Below are positions 48,897 to 53,303 of a stretch of DNA of 53,303 nt, one piece after another (positions within the stretch are counted from its first letter, which is position 1; each line of letters starts with the position of its first letter). Made by a program: the position numbers and the translations under genes. The notes beneath the pieces are model-generated. The model saw only the letters and a program-made list of their open reading frames with translations. It ran no database searches and had not been told where the DNA came from. The stretch comes from a virus. The stretch spans positions 1 to 53,303 of the IMG/VR virus record IMGVR_UViG_3300031688_000023; one strand, given 5' to 3'.

Positions 48897-49042
48897 TACA
48901 GTGGCTGCTACACTGTATAATGTTTCATCTAGTAGATGGGCGTAGGGGTACTATCTCGCACCTCGTGATGTCTGTATGTGATACGAACTCTGGGGCTAGG
49001 AGAACGCAGCTATGTGCGTATAGGGAAGCCTAGGGATACCCC
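48897..49042. other. GC-rich structured non-coding segment
   Basis: The stretch 48,778-49,205 has no convincing gene. Within it 48,901-49,040 is half G+C (70 of 140 by my count), clearly above its AT-rich surroundings. Hairpins: TACAGTG/CACTGTA (48,897-48,917), CATCT/AGATG just after it, and a nested helix GGGG/CCCC (48,992-48,995 with 49,039-49,042), CTAGG/CCTAG (48,996-49,000 with 49,029-49,033), ACGCA/TGCGT (49,004-49,019). It could be a non-coding RNA or an origin. Confidence 0.5.
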
Positions 49043-49205
49043 CCCTAAAATAAAAAGTCAGAAAGTTGCAGAAAGTTTTTTGAGATTCAATTAAACAAAT
49101 CAAATAAATATGACTTTGTTTTACAGCTATGACAACGTATAATGGCTAATAACCCTCAGGTTCGTGATGTCTAAAAAAATTTTATTACCTTTACAAAAAA
49201 AAATT

Positions 49206-49385
49206 ATGGACGGACTAACTATAAAAAACGGAAGACTAATTAATAACAGACGTGATGGTGAATCAGGGTTGGAGAGAATGTCCAGGCTAAAGAGAGCTTA
49301 CGCTAACGAGAGAAAGATAAATCAGATTGCTGAAGGTATGGAGCGTGCTGAATATAAAAAGAACTACACAAGTAAATTGTTCTAA
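49206..49385 (+). CDS. Small basic hypothetical protein, 59 aa
   Basis: Starts MDGLTIKNGRLINNRRDGES and continues as an Arg/Lys/Glu-rich helix (LERMSRLKRAYANERKINQI). A longer reading from ATG 49,164 is possible, but a promoter-like TACCTTTA (49,186-49,193) lies between that ATG and 49,206, so the shorter start fits better. It is followed by a terminator. The family is unknown; charge and helicity suggest nucleic-acid or protein binding. Confidence 0.5.
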   Translation: MDGLTIKNGRLINNRRDGESGLERMSRLKRAYANERKINQIAEGMERAEYKKNYTSKLF

Positions 49386-49414
49386 AAAAAATTTTGTGTG
49401 TTTTGATTGATGGT

Positions 49415-49449
49415 AAAAAAGAGTATCTTGTGTGGGTACTCTTTTTTTT
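49415..49449 (+). terminator. Rho-independent terminator
   Basis: AAAAAAGAGTA (49,415-49,425) pairs with TACTCTTTTTT (49,437-49,447), followed by further T residues. It lies 30 nt after the 59-aa gene. The rest of 49,450-49,650 is very AT-rich with direct repeats TATGTTGATTTT (two copies, 49,449-49,470). Confidence 0.85.
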
Positions 49450-49525
49450 ATGTTGATTTTATGTTGATTTTAATTTTCAATTTTTAATCTAACTAATTGA
49501 TAACTACTTTATTATATTTTTTTAA

Positions 49526-49538
49526 TGTTGAAATGTTA
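49526..49538. repeat. Shared 13-mer TGTTGAAATGTTA (copy 2)
   Basis: Identical to 40,481-40,493 and also preceded by TAACTACTT (49,501-49,509). A related inverted copy (TAACATTTTAACA) is at 49,619-49,631, just before the GroEL promoter. Candidate operator or initiator site. Confidence 0.5.
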
Positions 49539-49650
49539 GAAAAAGTATAAAGTTTTAGAGTATAGAAAAAAAATAAATAAATAATTTGTTCCTATAGTTC
49601 AATTTTGATAAATAAATTTAACATTTTAACATAACGTATCAAATATTTTA

Positions 49651-49658
49651 TATATTTG
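49651..49658 (+). promoter_or_regulatory. Promoter TATATTTG for groEL-groES
   Basis: TATATTTG 24 nt before the GroEL ATG, the same variant as the early minus-strand promoter. The inverted 13-mer lies 20 nt upstream where a regulator could act. No HrcA-type CIRCE inverted repeat is seen, so it is unlikely to follow host heat-shock control. Confidence 0.6.
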
Positions 49659-49681
49659 TTCTTAATCTAATACACTATAAT

Positions 49682-51286
49682 ATGCAATCAGAATCAGGAT
49701 ACATACCTAAGAACCTAGACTTTGGTCAGGACGGAAGACAAAAGTTAATCAACGGAATTACTGCAATATCGAAAGCAGTGAAATCAACATTAGGGCCACG
49801 AGGACGAACAGTCTTAATAGAATCCCCAGCACACACTAACGGAATTACAGTAACTAAAGATGGAGTAACCGTTGCAAGATCAGTAGCTTTATTAGATGCG
49901 GCAGAAAACCTTGCAATACAAATGATGCAAGAAGCAGCTAATAGAACAGCAACCTCAGCAGGTGATGGAACTACAACAGCTATTGTATTAACAGAAGCTT
50001 TAGTTTTAGCAGGTCAAGAGTATATAACTAAAGATACCAATGTAACTGAAGTTATAAAGTACATGAACGAGCTTACAGATAAATTCATTACGTTGTTAAA
50101 GAAGAACAGTAAGAAAGTAACTGGAGCAAGATTAAAAGATGTTGCAGCTATATCAGCTAACAATGACAAAGTATTAGGAAATATTATTGCTGACGCTTAT
50201 AGTAAGGTGGGTATTGACGGAATAGTAACTGTAGAGAAATCTATGAGTGCGTCTACATATTCTGAAGTAACTAATGGTATTAAGATTGATAGAGGATATA
50301 CTACTCCTTTGTTTATTAATAACCAAAAGAAAGACGAATGTATATTAGAAGATGTTAAGGTATTAGTTTGTGACCAGGAGATAAGCAACATACTACAAAT
50401 AGAAAACATCCTAAAACCAATTATACAAAAAGGAGAGAAGCTTCTTATTATAGGAGAGTGTAATTCTAATGTAGTTAATACGCTTGCAGCTAATGTTGTT
50501 CGTAATGGATTAAAGTTCTGTAACATTGTACCGCCATCATTTGGATACAAGACTCACGAGCTAATGCAGGATATTGCATTGTCTATAGGAGCTAAATACT
50601 TCTCAGAAAAAACAGGAGATGATTTAAGTCTTATGACAGCTGAGGATTTAGGACATGCAGACAAAATTATTATAGGAAAAGAAAGTTCTGTTATAATTAA
50701 GAACGAAGAAATGTCTGAAGAAATCTCAGAAAGAATCAAACAACTAAAACTTCAACAAGAAAACACTACACACTTAGGTGATAGAAAGTTTATTAATGAT
50801 CGTATTGCTAGTCTAGCAGGTTCGATAGGATGTATTTATGTAGGAGGTAATAGTGATATAGAACAAAAAGAAAAATTTGACAGAGTAGATGATTCAGTAT
50901 GTGCAGTACGTTCAGCACTACAAGAAGGAATAGTAGCTGGTGGAGGAATAGCTTTATTTAGATTAGCACAAAAAAGAAAAGGGGAAAGAAGTAATGATGA
51001 AAACTATTTTGTAGCTTTATCTATTATGATTAAAGCATTAGAATCTCCATTAATACAAATACTTGTTAATGCAGGAATAGATTATAACACAGTATTAGAA
51101 ACTTTAGAACACAGAAAAGACAATGATGGCTATGATGTTAAAAACGAAACATATGGTGACATGTATAAGCTCGGAGTTATAGATCCTTTAAAGGTAACTA
51201 AAGCTGCTTTAATTAATGCAGTGTCTGTAGCTACAACGATACTAAGTACTAATGCAGTTATTACTCATAAAAGATTAAACGAATAG
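49682..51286 (+). CDS. groEL: Phage-encoded chaperonin GroEL
   Basis: 534 aa with full GroEL architecture. Equatorial motifs STLGPRGRTV (35-44), TKDGVTVA with D60, and AGDGTTTA (93-100, nucleotide-binding DGTTT) are intact, as is AAISANND. In the C-terminal half KFDRVDDSVCAVRSALQEG (catalytic-Asp region) leads to GIVAGGG. The apical domain is present (ENILKPIIQKGEKLLIIGE). The C-terminal Gly-Gly-Met tail of bacterial GroEL is missing; it ends AVITHKRLNE. It is directly followed by a groES gene (2-nt gap). Expected to form a folding chamber, probably for phage capsid or tail proteins. Divergent from host-type GroEL but with all ATPase residues seen. Confidence 0.95.
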   Translation: MQSESGYIPKNLDFGQDGRQKLINGITAISKAVKSTLGPRGRTVLIESPAHTNGITVTKDGVTVARSVALLDAAENLAIQMMQEAANRTATSAGDGTTTAIVLTEALVLAGQEYITKDTNVTEVIKYMNELTDKFITLLKKNSKKVTGARLKDVAAISANNDKVLGNIIADAYSKVGIDGIVTVEKSMSASTYSEVTNGIKIDRGYTTPLFINNQKKDECILEDVKVLVCDQEISNILQIENILKPIIQKGEKLLIIGECNSNVVNTLAANVVRNGLKFCNIVPPSFGYKTHELMQDIALSIGAKYFSEKTGDDLSLMTAEDLGHADKIIIGKESSVIIKNEEMSEEISERIKQLKLQQENTTHLGDRKFINDRIASLAGSIGCIYVGGNSDIEQKEKFDRVDDSVCAVRSALQEGIVAGGGIALFRLAQKRKGERSNDENYFVALSIMIKALESPLIQILVNAGIDYNTVLETLEHRKDNDGYDVKNETYGDMYKLGVIDPLKVTKAALINAVSVATTILSTNAVITHKRLNE

Positions 51287-51288
51287 AT

Positions 51289-51546
51289 ATGCAACCAATA
51301 GGAAAATACATAGCAGTAAAACCAATAGACGAAGAACTAAAGACTAATTCTGGTATCTTACTATCAGCACAGGATATCGATGAGTTTAGATATAAGAAAG
51401 GTATGGTTATAAAGCCTGGTAGTGCTGTTACTGTAATAAAAGCAGACGATCTTATATACTATGATAAGAATGCTGGACACTCTATGTTAATCAATAACGA
51501 GTCAATGACAATTATTGAAGAGCGTAATGTGGTTGTAGTGCTTTAA
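51289..51546 (+). CDS. groES: Phage-encoded co-chaperonin GroES
   Basis: 85 aa, slightly shorter than bacterial GroES (about 97). IAVKPIDEELKT is the first strand, SGILLS (21-26) is the mobile-loop tip that contacts GroEL, and the barrel continues with KKGMVIKPGS, IKADDLIYYDKNAG and a terminal ERNVVVVL. The roof-loop segment is shortened. Co-transcribed with groEL. Works as the lid of the phage chaperonin. Confidence 0.85.
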   Translation: MQPIGKYIAVKPIDEELKTNSGILLSAQDIDEFRYKKGMVIKPGSAVTVIKADDLIYYDKNAGHSMLINNESMTIIEERNVVVVL

Positions 51547-51556
51547 AGTAAATTCT

Positions 51557-51564
51557 TATCTTTG
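51557..51564 (+). promoter_or_regulatory. TATCTTTG promoter, near-leaderless
   Basis: TATCTTTG with TTG at 51,533-51,535 (21-nt spacing). The ATG at 51,569 begins 5 nt after the element, so the mRNA would have essentially no leader. Confidence 0.65.
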
Positions 51565-51568
51565 TATT

Positions 51569-52075
51569 ATGGCAAAGAAACAAAAAACTAAAGTTTATAG
51601 AAGTAGGCAAACTGCTAAGGCCAGATCAAAACCTACGACTAGCACAGTTTTAAAAGACAAGAGAACACCTGCTGAAAAGAAAAAAGCAGCTACAAGACTA
51701 GCAGCTAAGACTAGAGTTAAGTCATCTACTGTTGTAAAAACAAGAACTTCTACTAAGAAAAAAGGCAAGACTAAAACTAAAGAAAAATTTTCACAACAAG
51801 TTAGGTCTAAGTCAAGTCAAAACAGCAAGTACGAAAGATCAAAAAGTTCTTCTACTACAAACACAAGAAAAGGTAAACAGACTTTTAGAAGTAAATCTGT
51901 CCGTCAAGATAAAGAAACTGGAGATCAATTTGCTACAAGAAACCGTACTAATAAAAGAGGAACAACCAGAACTACTTTTGTTACTGGCCCTAAAGCTTTT
52001 AAGAAGTATAGTAAGTGGGAAAAGAAAGATAATAGAAAAGCAACGAGACAAGCAAAAAGAAACTCAAAGAAGTAA
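51569..52075 (+). CDS. Highly basic low-complexity protein, 168 aa
   Basis: Nearly every third residue is Lys or Arg, the rest mostly Ser, Thr, Ala and Gln (KVYRSRQTAKARSKPTTST, KTRTSTKKKGKTKTKEK), with no hydrophobic core. Only the C-terminal part (FVTGPKAFKKYSKWEKKD) has aromatic residues. Expected to be disordered and to bind DNA or RNA electrostatically. It has its own promoter. Its 3' end overlaps the convergent regulator gene by 12 nt. Possibly a DNA-condensing virion or early host-takeover protein; not proven. Confidence 0.6.
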   Translation: MAKKQKTKVYRSRQTAKARSKPTTSTVLKDKRTPAEKKKAATRLAAKTRVKSSTVVKTRTSTKKKGKTKTKEKFSQQVRSKSSQNSKYERSKSSSTTNTRKGKQTFRSKSVRQDKETGDQFATRNRTNKRGTTRTTFVTGPKAFKKYSKWEKKDNRKATRQAKRNSKK

Positions 52076-52516
52076 ATCCTTAGTAGCTTGATTCATTTCT
52101 TTAATATAATTTTTATAAATCTTATCTGTGTAAGATGCGTCATTCCTGAATAAAGGATTAGTTCTTTGGTCTTCGCCTAACTCCTCACCATTTAATTTCT
52201 TATAAATAAGATTAACTAATCGTTTACCCTTATACGTTAGTTCGTATAAGGATGTCTCCTTACCTCTTTTCTTTCTCCAAACATGTATCCAGTCGTTTTT
52301 CAAAAGTTGGTCAAAACGATTTACGTCCCATGACATTAACTCATTAAACTCGTTAAACTTTGTTTTATTAAAGATGTCTTCACTATATAAAAACAAAAGC
52401 ATGTCTATTTCTGGCGTTCCTATGTTGTACTTGGCTTTAACCCAATACCTTACAACCCTCCAGTATTTTAAATAATCATGTGTAGGCACGATTCTGTCGT
52501 AATTATTTCGTCTCAA
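52064..52516 (-). CDS. Winged-helix (MarR-like) transcriptional regulator
   Basis: 150 aa with a MarR-type winged helix. Helix 1 YWRVVRYWVKAKYNIGTPEI, the HTH region IDMLLFLYSEDIFNKTKFNE with recognition helix WDVNRFDQLLKNDWI, and a wing WRKKRGKETSLYELTYKGKR followed by a dimer helix. Located among basic-protein genes but on the opposite strand, convergent with one and divergent from the next. A regulator of the early/late switch is a reasonable inference; no -7 element for it was found. Confidence 0.65.
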   Translation of the reverse strand: MRRNNYDRIVPTHDYLKYWRVVRYWVKAKYNIGTPEIDMLLFLYSEDIFNKTKFNEFNELMSWDVNRFDQLLKNDWIHVWRKKRGKETSLYELTYKGKRLVNLIYKKLNGEELGEDQRTNPLFRNDASYTDKIYKNYIKEMNQATKDLLL

Positions 52517-52535
52517 AATGATTTAATTAAATTGT

Positions 52536-52543
52536 TATCTTTG
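52536..52543 (+). promoter_or_regulatory. TATCTTTG promoter
   Basis: TATCTTTG in the divergent gap between the regulator (start 52,516) and the basic-protein gene at 52,565, 21 nt before its ATG. Confidence 0.6.
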
Positions 52544-52564
52544 TAAATATAAAAAATAAAACCC

Positions 52565-52852
52565 ATGCCACAAGGAAAAGGAACATACGGATCAAAAGTA
52601 GGAAGACCTCCTTCTAAAAAAAAGTCAGTTAAAAGAGACGCAAGAAAGATTAAAGCAATAGTTCGTAAGAAGGGTAAGATAGCAAAAATGAAAACACAAC
52701 TTAAAACTCCATCTAGAACTTCTGGGGTAAGAGGTGTAAAGGATTATAATCCTTCTTCTAACAAAAAAAGAATTGTTCGTAAAACAAAAGCAATAGCTCG
52801 TAAAACAGGAAAACTTTCTGCGGCAGGGAAAATGAAACTAAAAAAATACTAA
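52565..52852 (+). CDS. Basic protein, 95 aa
   Basis: Begins MPQGKGTYGSKVGRPPSKKK, a start seen in many environmental phage small proteins as I recall them. The rest is Lys/Arg-rich with two similar halves, each with 'R..KAI.RK.GK' (KIKAIVRKKGKIAKMK, and KTKAIARKTGKLSAAGKMK). Likely nucleic-acid binding. Its TAA overlaps the next ATG (TAATG at 52,850-52,854). Confidence 0.6.
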   Translation: MPQGKGTYGSKVGRPPSKKKSVKRDARKIKAIVRKKGKIAKMKTQLKTPSRTSGVRGVKDYNPSSNKKRIVRKTKAIARKTGKLSAAGKMKLKKY

Positions 52853-53303
52853 TGGCTACAATGAGTAAAACAGCAGCTCGTAGAGTTGATAAAATAAACG
52901 AAAGAGGAGCTAAAGGTACAGCTCGAATGGTAAAGAAAGTTGATCGTATTAGTGGAAGAGCAACTAAAAAAGTTGGTAAAGCCAAGCCAAAGAGAGCAGT
53001 AAGGGTTGCTAAAAGAGCAGTCAAGAAAATGGATAGGGTTGTCAAAAGAGCTGTAAAAAAAGCAGGAAAAAAATCAGTAAGAAGAGCTAAGATTGTAAAA
53101 TCTGGAAAGACAGGAGCAGGAAGAGCTATTGCTAAAGGCGTTGCTACAGGAAAGAAAGTATCTAAAGCTGTAAAAAAAGTAGCTAACTCAAGGCTTGGAA
53201 AAGCAGCTGTAGGAGCTTTCAATACAGTTAAACAACTTAGATCAGGGAATGTAAAAGGAGCTGTAAGTACTGTAAGAAGTACAATAAAAAAAATAAAGAG
53301 TAC
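52852..53303 (+). CDS. Histone-H1-like Lys/Ala-rich protein (N-terminal 150 codons, cut by window end)
   Basis: Opens at ATG 52,852 and stays open to the edge. The sequence is dominated by Lys, Ala, Arg and Val in a repeat of the type 'RAVKKxxRVVKRAVKKAGKK', resembling the C-terminal tail of histone H1 or chlamydial Hc1. A short less basic segment follows (NSRLGKAAVGAFNTVKQL). A DNA-condensing role is inferred from composition. With the two preceding genes it forms a cluster of three basic proteins. Confidence 0.6.
   Translation, partial: MATMSKTAARRVDKINERGAKGTARMVKKVDRISGRATKKVGKAKPKRAVRVAKRAVKKMDRVVKRAVKKAGKKSVRRAKIVKSGKTGAGRAIAKGVATGKKVSKAVKKVANSRLGKAAVGAFNTVKQLRSGNVKGAVSTVRSTIKKIKS

Noticed and set aside
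48833-48946. Plus-strand ORF of 37 codons in the control region
   Set aside because: Poor amino-acid composition for this phage (many Cys/His/Thr), no promoter or coupling, and it runs through hairpin structures.
1-53303. Window as a complete circular genome joined end to start
   Set aside because: Joining the ends would give the last basic gene a stop at base 2-4, which is compatible, but the first ORF clearly lacks the N-terminal part of its domain, so the left edge is more likely an arbitrary cut. Read overlap would decide.
1-53303. tRNA genes, CRISPR arrays, integrase/attachment sites, insertion sequences
   Set aside because: None were recognised by eye in either strand; no repeats with regular spacing and no recombinase motifs. 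A tRNA scan could still find one.

Overview
The window is a stretch of a tailed-phage genome. It most likely comes from a podovirus-like phage of the crAss-like/Cellulophaga-phage kind infecting a Bacteroidota (flavobacterial) host. The evidence is strongly AT-rich DNA, nearly wall-to-wall genes in two long opposed blocks, and a recognisable terminase-portal-scaffold-capsid-ring-tail order. Several starts are preceded by the Bacteroidota promoter element TAnnTTTG (mostly TATCTTTG), and Shine-Dalgarno sequences are largely absent. No integrase, tRNA, CRISPR array or insertion sequence was seen. The first gene is cut by the left edge and the last by the right edge, so this is a piece of a larger (possibly circularly permuted) genome.

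Region 1 (1-34,223, + strand) is the virion block. It opens with tail/appendage proteins and a guanidinoacetate-methyltransferase-like enzyme, then a GroES-like double-domain protein, a small protein in the terminase-small-subunit position, terminase large subunit (TTG start), portal, acidic scaffold, major capsid protein (followed by a terminator), minor virion proteins, two ring/connector-like proteins, a 1713-aa tail nozzle/hub, two Cys-module tail proteins, a GNAT-like protein, and three probable internal/ejected proteins. The last of these is 2913 aa, carries a zinc-protease HEIGH motif, and hides a conserved phage motif in an overlapping +1 frame.

Region 2 (34,214-48,458, - strand) is the replication/early block. 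It encodes a calcineurin-like phosphoesterase, two DnaA-domain-IV-like proteins, VRR-NUC nuclease, SF2 helicase, primase-SF3 helicase, an SSB-tail-like protein, a RecE-type exonuclease with a Sak/DUF1071 annealing protein, a DUF1281 protein, a cytosine-5 DNA methyltransferase and many small acidic proteins. I add several small genes below 60 codons that fit the tight stop/start overlaps. The outstanding feature is that the intergenic gaps of the promoter-proximal part (44.8-48.6 kb) hold structured RNAs. There are three hammerhead ribozymes (two type I, one type III) with intact catalytic cores, and three copies of a second hairpin family with compensatory base changes.

Region 3 (48,459-49,681) is a mostly non-coding, unusually GC-rich control region with a minus-strand promoter, a three-way-junction leader, another long hairpin, one 59-aa gene and a terminator. 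Region 4 (49,682-53,303) encodes a phage GroEL-GroES pair, a winged-helix regulator on the opposite strand, and three highly basic (histone-H1-like) proteins with their own promoters.

Together the genes describe a lytic phage that carries its own chaperonin for folding virion proteins, its own replisome and single-strand-annealing recombination. Its early mRNA appears to be cut into units by self-cleaving ribozymes. All assignments are by eye from sequence; no database search was possible.
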